A stretch of 64,000 bases of DNA from Bacillus sp. CH140a_4T (GTDB taxonomy: Bacteria; Bacillota; Bacilli; Bacillales; Bacillaceae_G). Shown in pieces: positions 43,803 to 53,090 of the stretch (positions within the stretch are counted from its first letter, which is position 1; every line of letters begins with the position of its first letter). The stretch covers positions 98,913 through 162,912 of the forward strand of contig NZ_WBPF01000022.1 in NCBI RefSeq assembly GCF_008923725.1. Reading direction: 5' to 3'. The notes beneath the pieces are model-generated. The model was not told the DNA's origin. It searched no databases and saw only the letters and a list, made by a program, of their open reading frames with translations. The position numbers and the translations under genes are program-made.

Positions 43803-43847
43803 TTGACAAAAATACCAACCTGTAACTATAATGATTACATTAGGTTG
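43803..43847 (+). promoter_or_regulatory. Promoter and dyad operator of the ywnB-like gene
   Basis: TTGACA (43803-43808), 18-bp spacer, TATAAT (43827-43832). Inverted repeats CAACCT / AGGTTG (43816-43821, 43842-43847) and GTAA / TTAC surround the -10. Probably a repressor site of unknown partner. Confidence 0.6.
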
Positions 43848-43921
43848 TAACAAACCTTATTACAACAAATTTATTTACTTTCAGATATACACTTTAACAA
43901 AACACTTTGGAGGGATTTATT

Positions 43922-44560
43922 ATGAAAATCGGAATCATCGGAGCAACTGGTAAAGCAGGAAGTCGTATTTTAAAAGAAGCATTAGATCGCGGACATGAAG
44001 TAACTGCAATCGTAAGAAACGCTGCAAAAATTACAGAAGAAAATATAAAAATTTTAGAGAAAGATGTATTCGCTCTTACATCTAATGACCTACAAGCATT
44101 TGATGTAGTTGTAAATGCTTTCGGCGCTCCAGCAGGAGAAGAACACCTTCACGTAGATGCAGGAAACGTTCTAATTGAAGCTATGAAAGGTGCACCTAAC
44201 ACAAAATTACTTGTAGTTGGCGGCGCTGGAAGCTTATTTGTAGACGAAGAGAAAACAACGCGTGTATTTGATACACCAGGTTTCCCAACTGAATACCTTG
44301 CAACAGCTCAAAACCAAGGTAAAAACTTAGAAATTCTGCAACAAACAAACGATATTACTTGGACATTCATCAGCCCTTCTGCACTATTCGCATTAGGAAA
44401 ACGTACTGGTTCTTATACAGCTGGACAAGACAATCTTCTTGTTAACGCAAAAGGTGATAGCTACGTAAGTTACGAAGACTTCGCAGTTGCAGCACTTGAT
44501 GAAATTGAAAATCCAAAGCACGTAAACGAACGCTTCACAGTAGTTTCTGAAGCTGAATAA
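43922..44560 (+). CDS. NAD(P)-binding atypical SDR oxidoreductase (YwnB-like)
   Basis: 212 aa from ATG 43922, with GGAGGG upstream. The N-terminal nucleotide-binding motif is IGIIGATGKAGSRILKEALDRGHEV, then VVVNAFGAP and LLVVGGAGSLFV. It has the NmrA/atypical SDR fold with no YxxxK catalytic pair. It resembles B. subtilis YwnB. The strong promoter with a dyad suggests induction by stress; the substrate is unknown. Confidence 0.88.
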   Translation: MKIGIIGATGKAGSRILKEALDRGHEVTAIVRNAAKITEENIKILEKDVFALTSNDLQAFDVVVNAFGAPAGEEHLHVDAGNVLIEAMKGAPNTKLLVVGGAGSLFVDEEKTTRVFDTPGFPTEYLATAQNQGKNLEILQQTNDITWTFISPSALFALGKRTGSYTAGQDNLLVNAKGDSYVSYEDFAVAALDEIENPKHVNERFTVVSEAE

Positions 44561-44604
44561 TAAAAAAAGCTCGTAAAACATTATGTTTTACGAGCTTTTT
44601 TATT
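44561..44604. terminator. Bidirectional terminator
   Basis: AAAAAGCTCGTAAAAC...GTTTTACGAGCTTTTT between the convergent ywnB-like and enhancin genes. Confidence 0.9.
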
Positions 44605-47600
44605 ATTGTACTTGCTCTAAACCATTTGGAGTAATCTTAAAGGAAATTTCTTTGAATTTTTTCTTATCCCCTTTTCCAACGAACTCACTATTTTTATACC
44701 AGCTTAAACGATCTGATTCTGCATGGTATGCTTTCACTACATCTCCATATTGGAATGAAGTTCCATTTACTTGCTCTGCAAAATTCTTCGAAGTTTCTTG
44801 TCCTTCTGCTGTTACATGCTTTTCCTCTTTCTCGTTTTGATCATATAACGTGATTCCCATGTATAATTCTTTATTAAAGTAACTATGAATTTGATCTTTC
44901 GTATACGTTACATGTAATTTCTTTTCTTCATGATTAATCGTTACGATTGAAGTAATATCATTGTAAAGACCTTGATAAACAAGACTGTCTCCGTACGTTA
45001 CTTCTAAAGCTACTTCTGTTACTTTCTTGTTTCCAAAACGATCTTTCGTTTCTACTTTCACCGTTTGTTTACCAATGTTTGTCGTATCCGGTTTTTCTAC
45101 AAACCCTACTACTTCCCCATCATTCACTTCAACAAACTTCTTCGCGTCTAACATTTCACTATTTGTTCCAATTACTACTTTTTGCGGCACGGCTGTTACT
45201 TCTTGTAACAGATCCATTCTCTCAAAGCCTTTTTCCGTCACTTTGAAGAATAGTTCTTTTACCCCTTTTTTCTCACCTTGACCAGCAGAGTTATTATTTT
45301 GATACCATTTCAAGCGATCTGGTTCTGCATGTAATACTTTTACTACATCTCCATACTCAAACGACAGTCCATTCACTTGCTCTGCAAAATTCTGTGAAGT
45401 TTCTTGTCCTTCTGCTGTTACATGTTTTTTCTCAGTTCCGTTTCCATCATATAACGTGATTCCCATGTATAGCTCTTTATTAAAATACTTATGGATTTGA
45501 CTATCCATATCAGTCACATGTAATTTCTTCTCTTCATGCTTTAACGTTACAACTGAAGCAATTTTATTGTCGAATCCTACATACGCAATACTATCTCCAT
45601 ATGTTACTTCTAACGGTACTTCTGTCACTTGTTTATTTCCAAAACGATCCTTCGTTTCTACTTTTACTTTTTGTTCACCGACTTTTGATGTATTCGGTGT
45701 TTCTACAAATCCAATTATTTCTCCATCTTTCACTTCAACAAAAGCTTTTGGATCTAACCTTTCAACGTCTGTTCCTACTACTACTTGTTGAGGTTTCGCC
45801 GTTATTTCTTGTAAACTATCTTTTAATTCGAAACCTTGCGGAGTAATCTTAAAGAATTTTTCTTTTTTATTTTTAATATTTCCTGGATCTACAAGCGTGT
45901 TATTTTGATACCATTTCAAGCGGTCCGGTTCTGCATGAAACACTTTCACTACATCTCCATATTCAAAATCTACTCCATTTAGTTCAGCAAATCGTTTTCC
46001 ATTTTCTTGCCCTTCTGCTGATACACTTTTCTTTTCAATCCCATTTTGATCATATACCGTTAAGCCCATATATTTTTCTTTTTCAAAACGGTAATGTATT
46101 TTATTACTAGTAAAGTTTACATTTAATTTTTTTTCATTGTGACGAAGCGTCACTGCTGACATTACATCATTTGAAATTCCTTGGAAAATGATACTGTCAT
46201 CATAAATTCCATTAACTTGAACAGGAATTGAATTTTTATTTCCCTTCTCATCCTCAATTTCTACTAACACTTCCTGTTTTCCACCGTCTAATTTAGACCA
46301 TATAATCTTACCTGTTACTTTTACACTCTCTCCTAAGTTTCGGACAAGTTTACTTGATTGATTCTCATCAGAATCCGTACCAACTAAAAGATTTTGCACC
46401 TCATTAGCAGGTTCACCATACGGAACCTTATACGGTTCAACTTGCTTTTCACGAATATCATTACTATCTGTAGCTTTCCAGATTTCCTTTTCTAATTTAG
46501 GTAAATTTAATTTTTCTATTTTCTCTCTAATATCATCATTTGGCGTTAATCCCCATTCCTCAAAGAAAGGAATTAAATTTTGCCCTGCCACTTGTGATGT
46601 CATATAAATAAATAGTTGCTTTTTCTCTTCATCAGACGCGGGCATTTCACTCTGTGGTAACAAACGATAAGCTTGATGTAACCTAGGATAGAAATGTTCT
46701 CCATACACTACATTTAATTGCCAAAACATTGTAAGAGGATTAATGTCATCAATGACTCTTTCTGGTTTAGGTTTCTCTAAATACTCAAATGAGTTTTTAT
46801 AGTGCTCATCCATTTCTAATTGATTCCCTAACGCCTTTTGAACAGCTAATGAGTAAATATTTACTGTAACTTCCCTTACTTTAGACCACTTCCAAGGTTC
46901 TTGCTGATGTAAATGTCCAACTTCATGCCATGGTCCCCAGCCATCCTTTTCAAGCACTTTTATATCTAAAACTCTATTCATTGCGCTTGGGATATATCCT
47001 GTATGATAATTTTTCGCAAACATAAAGTCCCCTTCAGCAGGCTTCCGTTTCTCAATAAACTGAACATAATGAATTGGAGATTTCGCAACCCCCACACTAT
47101 TTTCAGATAATCCGGCCACTGCATTTTCCAATCGAATAATCTTATCGTGTAACTTCATTAAATCTGTTGGATCCGTATTCTTCATATATTTCTGTACAGA
47201 ATCGTAAGTAGTAGTAATTAGGCTTCTCTCACCTTTTAATTCAACTGCATAAGAATCCTTATATTTTTTTAACATTTCATCCCAATCTTTTTTCGTATGC
47301 TTACCTAAAATAAACATAGGGAAGTGGCTACCGCCATTCGTAACTGAAGCTGTTACTTCTCCCTCTTTATTCATATTATAAAAATATAAAATACCGCCTC
47401 TTGGAGATGAAATAACATTTTTCCCTGGTTTTAAATCAAACTCTTCTGGGTCCTTTTCATCATAAGATCTCGTTCCTATGAAAGCTTGAATAGACTGCGT
47501 TCCTTTTATGTCAATTGTAATCTCTTCATTTGGCTCTGCATAAATTCCAGTTGGTTCATTCGCAGAAAGTTTCCAACTAACTCTTAAACGTTTATTTTCT

Positions 47601-47797
47601 TCATCCACGCTACCTTTACCAGGTAACTGAAATACTCTCTGCTCAAACTTATTCTCTGTAACCTCTTCTAAATTCCCACCTTTATTTTCTTCCAAAGGTG
47701 CTGCATATCCTTTCGATGCTTCGAAAGCTACTGGCGATAATAATGTAGATATACATATTCCAGCTACTAATACCCTACTCGTCTTTTTCTTCGACAT
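44603..47797 (-). CDS. Enhancin-like M60-family zinc protease with three mucin-binding-type modules
   Basis: 1064 aa. A signal peptide (to about residue 32) is followed by an N-terminal beta domain and an M60-like/enhancin catalytic domain. The zinc motif is HEVGH (291-295) in WGPWHEVGHLHQ, with a downstream glutamate in REVTVNIYSL. From about residue 545, three copies of a ~110-residue module of the enhancin C-terminal type alternate with two Ig-like linkers. The module is recognised by MG(I/L)TLYD, AEGQE, FEYGDVVKV and HAEPDRLKWYQNN; the linkers carry GEQKVKVETKDRFGNK. Viral enhancins cut intestinal mucin and M60 proteases cut O-glycoproteins. No sorting signal is seen, so it is probably secreted. 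Confidence 0.93.
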   Translation of the reverse strand: MSKKKTSRVLVAGICISTLLSPVAFEASKGYAAPLEENKGGNLEEVTENKFEQRVFQLPGKGSVDEENKRLRVSWKLSANEPTGIYAEPNEEITIDIKGTQSIQAFIGTRSYDEKDPEEFDLKPGKNVISSPRGGILYFYNMNKEGEVTASVTNGGSHFPMFILGKHTKKDWDEMLKKYKDSYAVELKGERSLITTTYDSVQKYMKNTDPTDLMKLHDKIIRLENAVAGLSENSVGVAKSPIHYVQFIEKRKPAEGDFMFAKNYHTGYIPSAMNRVLDIKVLEKDGWGPWHEVGHLHQQEPWKWSKVREVTVNIYSLAVQKALGNQLEMDEHYKNSFEYLEKPKPERVIDDINPLTMFWQLNVVYGEHFYPRLHQAYRLLPQSEMPASDEEKKQLFIYMTSQVAGQNLIPFFEEWGLTPNDDIREKIEKLNLPKLEKEIWKATDSNDIREKQVEPYKVPYGEPANEVQNLLVGTDSDENQSSKLVRNLGESVKVTGKIIWSKLDGGKQEVLVEIEDEKGNKNSIPVQVNGIYDDSIIFQGISNDVMSAVTLRHNEKKLNVNFTSNKIHYRFEKEKYMGLTVYDQNGIEKKSVSAEGQENGKRFAELNGVDFEYGDVVKVFHAEPDRLKWYQNNTLVDPGNIKNKKEKFFKITPQGFELKDSLQEITAKPQQVVVGTDVERLDPKAFVEVKDGEIIGFVETPNTSKVGEQKVKVETKDRFGNKQVTEVPLEVTYGDSIAYVGFDNKIASVVTLKHEEKKLHVTDMDSQIHKYFNKELYMGITLYDGNGTEKKHVTAEGQETSQNFAEQVNGLSFEYGDVVKVLHAEPDRLKWYQNNNSAGQGEKKGVKELFFKVTEKGFERMDLLQEVTAVPQKVVIGTNSEMLDAKKFVEVNDGEVVGFVEKPDTTNIGKQTVKVETKDRFGNKKVTEVALEVTYGDSLVYQGLYNDITSIVTINHEEKKLHVTYTKDQIHSYFNKELYMGITLYDQNEKEEKHVTAEGQETSKNFAEQVNGTSFQYGDVVKAYHAESDRLSWYKNSEFVGKGDKKKFKEISFKITPNGLEQVQ

Positions 47798-48335
47798 AAT
47801 CTGTGTCCCCTGTTCCTTTATTTAGAGAAACCATCCTATATATATTCATTTAATAAGAAATCCTATTATTTTTATAAAAACATTTAATGAATAGACTAAC
47901 ACCTCGCACACCTGCATCAATTACTACTGCATTTCCCTCAATGTATTCGCTTTCTTACATTATAAAAATTTTTATGTACTGTATCCTCATCACTTCTCTC
48001 TACTTGTGATGAGTCCTCTCTCTACATAAAAAGAGAATAGTAAAAGATGTATTTTTGTCTTGTCATCTATACATCTAAAGTTATCAACAATAATAGGCTC
48101 TTACATTTTCTTCATATATGACCATCTATAGGTAGTTTTTCCAACTGAATTTTACACGCTTTCTACTTCGTTTGATAGCCTTTTCAATCCGAATAATGTT
48201 ACAATTTTGTGAATACAATCTATTAATTGTAACGTTTGAATTTTACTATATTTATATTATTTCTAAATAAAATTCACACTGTATAAACAGTGTTTTCACC
48301 TCAAGTTTAATTTTCCTAATATAATTTATCGTTCA
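47798..48335 (-). promoter_or_regulatory. Long AT-rich upstream region of the enhancin gene
   Basis: No ORF. It contains a perfect dyad CTCATCAC-12-GTGATGAG (47986-48013), which would form a hairpin in a long leader. No PlcR box (TATGNANNNNTNCATA) was seen. Confidence 0.35.
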
Positions 48336-48370
48336 TATAAAAAAGCACTGGCAAACGCCAATGCTTTTTC
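48336..48370 (-). terminator. Terminator of the short thioester protein gene
   Basis: AAAAGCATTGGCGTTTGCCAGTGCTTTTTT-type stem (two arms of about 11 bp) on the minus strand. Confidence 0.85.
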
Positions 48371-48371
48371 A

Positions 48372-49289
48372 TTATCTCTTTTGATTCGGTTTATGTGGTT
48401 CATTTGGAGTATGTGGTTTATTATTATCGTGACCATTTGTTGTTTTCCAACTTACCGATAACTCCGGACTTGTTTTTTCTTCACTACGCTCAAGTAATAC
48501 AACTGCATTTTGAATAGTCGGGGTCCCTTTATGTGCAATCCCTTGTAACTTTGTTAAATTCCCTAATACTTTAAAGCTAAACCCACCAGCTGGTGTTTGT
48601 TTCGGAATTAAGATGCGGAACTTTTCTCCCACATTAAATTCCGTTTTTGCTTCGCCCTTTTCATTTACGAATTTCACGCCCGCCGGTGCACCTGTTGCTT
48701 GCACTTTATACGTTCCGCTTTTCGCATTTGTTTCTACTGTATATAAACCTGTTTCAAAGAAATCATTTTTCAATACTGCTTGTTGTTCTTCTGACGGTAC
48801 GACACTCATCGTAATTTCTTGTAATTCTTCACTAGCATTTGCTTTTGCAACGATGTCTTTCGTTACTTTTTCTACATTTTTATTACGGAACTCTAAATCG
48901 TTAATATCGATTTGCTTTAACGCATTCCATACTGCAAGCTGTGTTGCGTAATGGGCATCTCTCCAATCAGAAACACCTAATTCTTGTGGGCTCTTTTGTG
49001 GATATCCATTTAATAGTACACGATACACATTAATATCCACTTTTCCCATTTCCGGTAAATCTTGACCACTCGGAGATTTCAAATCTACATTTAAGCAAAA
49101 GGCAATTTTACCATCTGCTGTTTTAATAAGCTCTGTTCGAATTGGTTTCTTCTTTGACTTACTATAACTCCAATCCATCTGATACTTTGTATGATCCATA
49201 ACTTCCGCGAATGCTTTTTGCAGCGGAAATAACACAAATAACACACTTAAAAAAACAGCTATTAGCTTGAACGATCGTTTTATATTCAT
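48372..49289 (-). CDS. Short secreted thioester (TQXA) domain protein
   Basis: 305 aa. The signal peptide ends near residue 28. The thioester domain has Cys65 (IAFCLNVD) and Gln117 in TQLAVW. The following beta domain aligns with residues about 160-265 of the adhesin at 1-1433. It then stops after a short Pro/His/Asn-rich tail (KPHTPNEPHKPNQKR): no Cna-B stalk and no LPXTG. A proper terminator follows, so it looks like a finished short form rather than a cut-off gene. Confidence 0.88.
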   Translation of the reverse strand: MNIKRSFKLIAVFLSVLFVLFPLQKAFAEVMDHTKYQMDWSYSKSKKKPIRTELIKTADGKIAFCLNVDLKSPSGQDLPEMGKVDINVYRVLLNGYPQKSPQELGVSDWRDAHYATQLAVWNALKQIDINDLEFRNKNVEKVTKDIVAKANASEELQEITMSVVPSEEQQAVLKNDFFETGLYTVETNAKSGTYKVQATGAPAGVKFVNEKGEAKTEFNVGEKFRILIPKQTPAGGFSFKVLGNLTKLQGIAHKGTPTIQNAVVLLERSEEKTSPELSVSWKTTNGHDNNKPHTPNEPHKPNQKR

Positions 49290-49370
49290 GTTTACACCCC
49301 CTTATGAAATAACAAATTTACTACTGTTTATTATTTAGTTAGAAGTTTTTTTTATGCATAAGCAAAATAA

Positions 49371-49398
49371 AAAAGAGCGCAAACTGTTTGCACTCTTC
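49371..49398 (-). terminator. Terminator of ytbE
   Basis: GAGTGCAAAC-A-GTTTGCGCTC with six T on the minus strand. Confidence 0.88.
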
Positions 49399-49413
49399 CT
49401 CTCCACTATAAGT

Positions 49414-50253
49414 TTAGAAATCAAAGTTATCAGGGTCTGGACCAACGCGGTGATTTTCATTTAACGTATCGATTTTCTCCATATCTTCTTTCGTTAATTC
49501 GAAATTAAATATATCGGCATTTGCTACGATTCGATGTTCTTTCGTTGACTTCGGAATTGTTACAACTTCATTTTGAAGATCCCAACGTAAAATGATTTGA
49601 GCTGTCGTTTTACTATACTTATCAGCAATTTCTTGCAATGTTTCGTTATCTAACAATTGACCTTGCATAAGTGGTGACCATGCTTCCATTTGAATACCTT
49701 GCTCTTTACAGAACGCTTGTAATTCTTTTTGCGTTAAACGTGGATGATATTCTACTTGGTTAATCATCGGTTTCATTTCTGCACCTGCTAGTACGTCTTG
49801 CAGATGATGAATTTGGAAGTTACTTACGCCAATCGCACGTACGCGTTCTTCTTTATAAAGTGTTTCTAACGCTCTCCACGTATCTTTGTATTTCCCTTCC
49901 ACAGGCCAATGAACAAGATATAAATCTAAATAATCTAGCTCTAATTTTTTTAAGCTCTCTTCATATGCAGCAAGTGTCGTTTCATACCCTTGATCTGCAT
50001 TCCACACTTTTGAAGTAATAAATAAATCTTCTCGAGCAATCCCTGCTTCTTTTATACCAGAACGAATTCCTTCTCCTACAGCTTTCTCATTTCCATAAAT
50101 CGCAGCTGTATCGATACTGCGGTATCCTGCTTTAATCGCCGATTTCACAGCTTCTACAAGTTCTGGTCCATCTTCTACTTTAAATACACCTAAACCGAAC
50201 CAAGGCATTTCTACACCGTTATACAATGTTGTTGTACTTTGTAAATGTTTCAT
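49414..50253 (-). CDS. ytbE: Aldo/keto reductase (YtbE-like)
   Basis: 279 aa TIM-barrel reductase. The catalytic tetrad is visible as Asp48 and Tyr53 ([12 protein letters not shown]), Lys in FITSKVW and His in LVHWP. The NADPH site is [12 protein letters not shown]5-type enzymes reduce reactive aldehydes and 2-ketones with NADPH. It lies 15 bp downstream of ytbD. The ytcD-ytbD-ytbE order matches B. subtilis, pointing to detoxification plus efflux under HxlR control. Confidence 0.93.
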   Translation of the reverse strand: MKHLQSTTTLYNGVEMPWFGLGVFKVEDGPELVEAVKSAIKAGYRSIDTAAIYGNEKAVGEGIRSGIKEAGIAREDLFITSKVWNADQGYETTLAAYEESLKKLELDYLDLYLVHWPVEGKYKDTWRALETLYKEERVRAIGVSNFQIHHLQDVLAGAEMKPMINQVEYHPRLTQKELQAFCKEQGIQMEAWSPLMQGQLLDNETLQEIADKYSKTTAQIILRWDLQNEVVTIPKSTKEHRIVANADIFNFELTKEDMEKIDTLNENHRVGPDPDNFDF

Positions 50254-50268
50254 TATATTTTCTCTCCC

Positions 50269-51483
50269 TTATTTCACTTGATCTCTTTTTTCTAATGTCA
50301 TGCTCCACGCTGTTAAAATAACAGCCCCTGCTACCATAATGCCGCCTACCCAAGCTGTATGAATTAATCCTAAAGAGTTCGTTACAATGCCTCCTAAGTA
50401 AGCACCCAGAGCGATTCCCGCATTAAACGCTGCAATGTTAATCGCTGATGCCACATCAACAGCGCTAGGTACGAATCGTTCAGCCAATATAACGACATAC
50501 ACTTGTAGCCCTGGAACATTCATAAATGCGAATAGTCCCATGAAAATAATTGTGATGAGTCCAGCGACTTTAAATGGCGCTGTAAATGTTAAAACAAATA
50601 ATACAATTGCTTGAATAAAGAACATGTAAAATAACGCTCGAATTGGATTATGATTTGATAATTTCCCACCAAGCATATTCCCAATTGCAATCGCGATTCC
50701 GTACACTAACAAAATAATTGTAACCGTACTTGCTTTAAACCCTGTTACTGCTTGTAGTAACGGAGATAAATACGTAAACGTTACAAATGTCCCACCGTAT
50801 CCTAATGCAGTAATGATGAAAACAAGTAATAGCCTTCCGTTCGTAATCAGTTTGAATTGATCACGAAATGATACGGATGTACCTTTTTTCAAGTTAGACG
50901 GAATTAGCATACTATTGGCGATGAAAGCGACAATTCCAATCACAACAATTACTATAAAGGAAGCTCTCCAACCAAACTGTTGACCAATGAACGTTCCAAT
51001 TGGTACACCTGTAATTGTCGCAACGGTTAAACCAGTAAACATAAACGCAATTGCACTTGCACGTTTATTCTCTGGTACAAGTGCAGCCGCAATTGTAGAT
51101 CCTATCGACATAAAAACGCCGTGTGCAAACGCAGATACAACCCTCGCGATAAGCAACACAGTAAAACTTGTTGCCACTGCCGCAATTCCATTACCTATAA
51201 TGAAAATAATCATAATCCACATTAATAACGTCTTTCGCGACATACTAGCTGTTAATGACGTTAATACCGGAGCACCAAACGCTACTCCTAATGCATATAA
51301 AGAAACGGTTAAACCCGCTGTTGTAACAGAAACATGTAAATCCTCTGAAATAGATGGTAATAAACCGACACTAATAAATTCGGTTGTACCAATTCCAAAC
51401 GCACTAATGGCTAGTGCTAATAAAGCAAACATACTTCTCCGATTCGTCTGTACCGCTGAAGAAGATACTGTATATGAATTCAA
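50269..51483 (-). CDS. ytbD: MFS transporter (YtbD-like, DHA1)
   Basis: 404 aa from TTG 51483, with AAGGAGGAG upstream. 12 helices with the AraJ/YdhP-type signature FGIGTTEFISVGLLPSI, and motif A-like SLTASMSRKTLL. A presumed proton-driven exporter of a toxic compound or sugar. Operon with ytbE, divergent from the HxlR gene across a 340-bp region with repeated operators. Confidence 0.92.
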   Translation of the reverse strand: MNSYTVSSSAVQTNRRSMFALLALAISAFGIGTTEFISVGLLPSISEDLHVSVTTAGLTVSLYALGVAFGAPVLTSLTASMSRKTLLMWIMIIFIIGNGIAAVATSFTVLLIARVVSAFAHGVFMSIGSTIAAALVPENKRASAIAFMFTGLTVATITGVPIGTFIGQQFGWRASFIVIVVIGIVAFIANSMLIPSNLKKGTSVSFRDQFKLITNGRLLLVFIITALGYGGTFVTFTYLSPLLQAVTGFKASTVTIILLVYGIAIAIGNMLGGKLSNHNPIRALFYMFFIQAIVLFVLTFTAPFKVAGLITIIFMGLFAFMNVPGLQVYVVILAERFVPSAVDVASAINIAAFNAGIALGAYLGGIVTNSLGLIHTAWVGGIMVAGAVILTAWSMTLEKRDQVK

Positions 51484-51614
51484 TTGAACTCCTCCTTAAT
51501 GCGAGAAATCCAATCATAATAGTGTGATAAAAAGGCCTTTTTATCTTCTACAAACATAACTTTACTGCTCATATATGCTATTATGAATGGCTTAACTCTT
51601 TTTTTGAAGAACGC

Positions 51615-51646
51615 ACTTTAAAGTACGATAGGTACCAAAAAGTAAC
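51615..51646. promoter_or_regulatory. HxlR-type operator, repeat copy 1
   Basis: ACTTTAAAGTACGATAGG then TACC and AAAAAGTAAC. The 32-bp block recurs at 51730-51761 (25 of 32 identical, 115 bp apart). ACTTTAAAGT is itself a perfect palindrome. Confidence 0.65.
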
Positions 51647-51665
51647 ATAGGCACTTTTTAGTACC
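51631..51665. promoter_or_regulatory. Inverted repeat GGTACCAAAAAGT / ACTTTTTAGTACC
   Basis: 13-bp arms with one mismatch, 9 bp apart, overlapping the end of operator copy 1. Confidence 0.6.
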
Positions 51666-51729
51666 GTACTACTCATTTCCCTCTTACGTATGCTATTATG
51701 GAACATATTCAACATGATAAAAAGTACGT

Positions 51730-51761
51730 ACTTTAAAGTGCTATAGGTACTTTTTAGTAAC
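51730..51761. promoter_or_regulatory. HxlR-type operator, repeat copy 2
   Basis: ACTTTAAAGTGCTATAGG then TACTTTTTAGTAAC, 65 bp before the ytcD start. Confidence 0.65.
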
Positions 51762-51826
51762 ATTTAAATTATTTGGCTTCTTTTGTTGGAGAACTGAAAT
51801 CTACATTCATCAAAGGAGATTTTTAT

Positions 51827-52174
51827 ATGAAGAAATATAATATTCCCGTTGAAGCGACTTTAGAGGTTATCGGCGGAAAATGGAAAGTCGTTATTCTTTG
51901 CCACTTAACGAAAGGGACAAAGAGAACGAGTGAATTAAAACGTCTCATGCCTGGTATTACACAAAAGATGTTAACACAGCAATTACGCGAGTTAGAAGAA
52001 GATGGAGTTATTCAAAGAAAGGTATACAACCAAGTCCCACCGAAAGTAGAATATTCCCTTACAGACTACGGATGGTCTTTAGAATCTATTCTTGATTCTC
52101 TTTGCACTTGGGGCGAATGCCATCTTGAAAAAAGCGGTAACACATCGATGCTAATTACAGAAGGTGAACAATAA
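51827..52174 (+). CDS. ytcD: HxlR-family transcriptional regulator (YtcD-like)
   Basis: 115 aa from ATG 51827, with AAAGGAG upstream; 18 earlier open codons are ignored. The winged helix has GGKWKVVILCHLTKGTKRTSELKRLMPGITQKMLTQQLRELEEDGVI. A cysteine in VVILCHL is near the N-terminus, and another is in LCTWGECH. HxlR proteins often sense thiol-reactive electrophiles. Divergent from ytbDE. Confidence 0.92.
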   Translation: MKKYNIPVEATLEVIGGKWKVVILCHLTKGTKRTSELKRLMPGITQKMLTQQLRELEEDGVIQRKVYNQVPPKVEYSLTDYGWSLESILDSLCTWGECHLEKSGNTSMLITEGEQ

Positions 52175-52178
52175 GAAA

Positions 52179-52222
52179 AAGGAAAAAATGAACATGAATT
52201 TGTCCATTTTTTCCTTTTTTTC
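52179..52222 (+). terminator. Terminator of ytcD
   Basis: AAGGAAAAAATG...CATTTTTTCCTT with a T run. Confidence 0.85.
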
Positions 52223-52340
52223 TTTATATATAGGTATTTTTCTAACTTAAACAAAATAATTTATGCGCTTTCATACCTTGTCAGTACTAGGTTATACGCT
52301 CAATATCAAATAATTAGGAATCATTTTTATGTTAACATAG

Positions 52341-52380
52341 GTGTATATAGTATATAATATAGGATATATATTATATACAC
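52341..52380. repeat. AT-rich dyad GTGTATATA...TATATACAC
   Basis: A roughly 40-bp imperfect palindrome made mostly of TATA steps, in the long upstream region of yjlC (52223-52605). Confidence 0.45.
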
Positions 52381-52518
52381 TTTCCGATAAAGGAACTTTC
52401 CATTATGCGGACAAGCCATGTATCGGACAGTTCATAAATAATAGGTAGGACATTATGGTTTTGGATTTATGATTTCAGCTTACTTGCTGGCATAAATTTA
52501 AAGGCATTTTATTGTGCT

Positions 52519-52556
52519 TTGTGAAACTTTGTATAAAGTTTCGCAAGCGTTTACTA
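52519..52556 (+). promoter_or_regulatory. TTGTGAAACTTT dyad and overlapping cre site upstream of yjlC-ndh
   Basis: TTGTGAAACTTT-GTAT-AAAGTTTCGCAA (52519-52546): 12-bp arms with one mismatch. The outer parts resemble Rex half-sites (TTGTGAA / TTCACAA) but are wider apart than a normal Rex box. GCAAGCGTTTACT (52543-52555) fits a cre site with one mismatch. Confidence 0.55.
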
Positions 52557-52605
52557 TCTTACCTATCAAAAATAAGAGTATTGCTATCGTAAAGGAGAAT
52601 TGGAG

Positions 52606-53046
52606 ATGCCAGAAACTATGACTCAAACAAAGCCAGAACAAGAAACTGTACAAATTTCTGCTAGCCAAGGACAACTTGATGTACTTGATCAGTTGTTAAA
52701 ACCTGAGGTACAAGAATCATTAACAACACTAGTAGAACAGCTTCCAAAATTAACTGAGCTTGTTAATATTTTAACTAAGTCTTATGACTTCGCTCAAACT
52801 GTTGCTACTGATGAAGTATTAAAAAGCGACACTGTTAGTGCAATCACAGAGCTTGTAGAACCTGTAAAAGATACAGTGAAAGGCATGGCTGCAACTGCTA
52901 TCGAAGCGAAAGATCGTGCTGACGAAAGCAACGAAGTTATCGGCCTGTTCGGTCTATTAAAATTACTAAAAGACCCACAAGCACAAAAAATGTTCCGCTT
53001 TGTGAACGCATACCTTCAAATTAGTGCAGAACGTAACAATAAATAA
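52606..53046 (+). CDS. yjlC: DUF1641 family protein (YjlC-like)
   Basis: 146 aa from ATG 52606, with AAAGGAG eight bases upstream. Helical soluble protein with the DUF1641 pattern (VLDQLLKPEVQESLTTLVEQLPKLTELV; GLFGLLKLLKDPQAQKMFRFV). It precedes ndh by 44 bp, as in B. subtilis yjlC-ndh. Function unknown; probably linked to respiratory NADH oxidation. Confidence 0.9.
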   Translation: MPETMTQTKPEQETVQISASQGQLDVLDQLLKPEVQESLTTLVEQLPKLTELVNILTKSYDFAQTVATDEVLKSDTVSAITELVEPVKDTVKGMAATAIEAKDRADESNEVIGLFGLLKLLKDPQAQKMFRFVNAYLQISAERNNK

Positions 53047-53090
53047 TTTAACTTATAACAACAATTAGTAAAGACGGGGGATATCATACT

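Noticed and set aside
47798-48335. PlcR box upstream of the enhancin gene
   Set aside because: No TATGNANNNNTNCATA match was found there or upstream of the bacillolysin gene.
52519-52546. Canonical Rex box
   Set aside because: The half-sites are present but separated by 14 bp instead of 4, so it is reported only as a Rex-like dyad.
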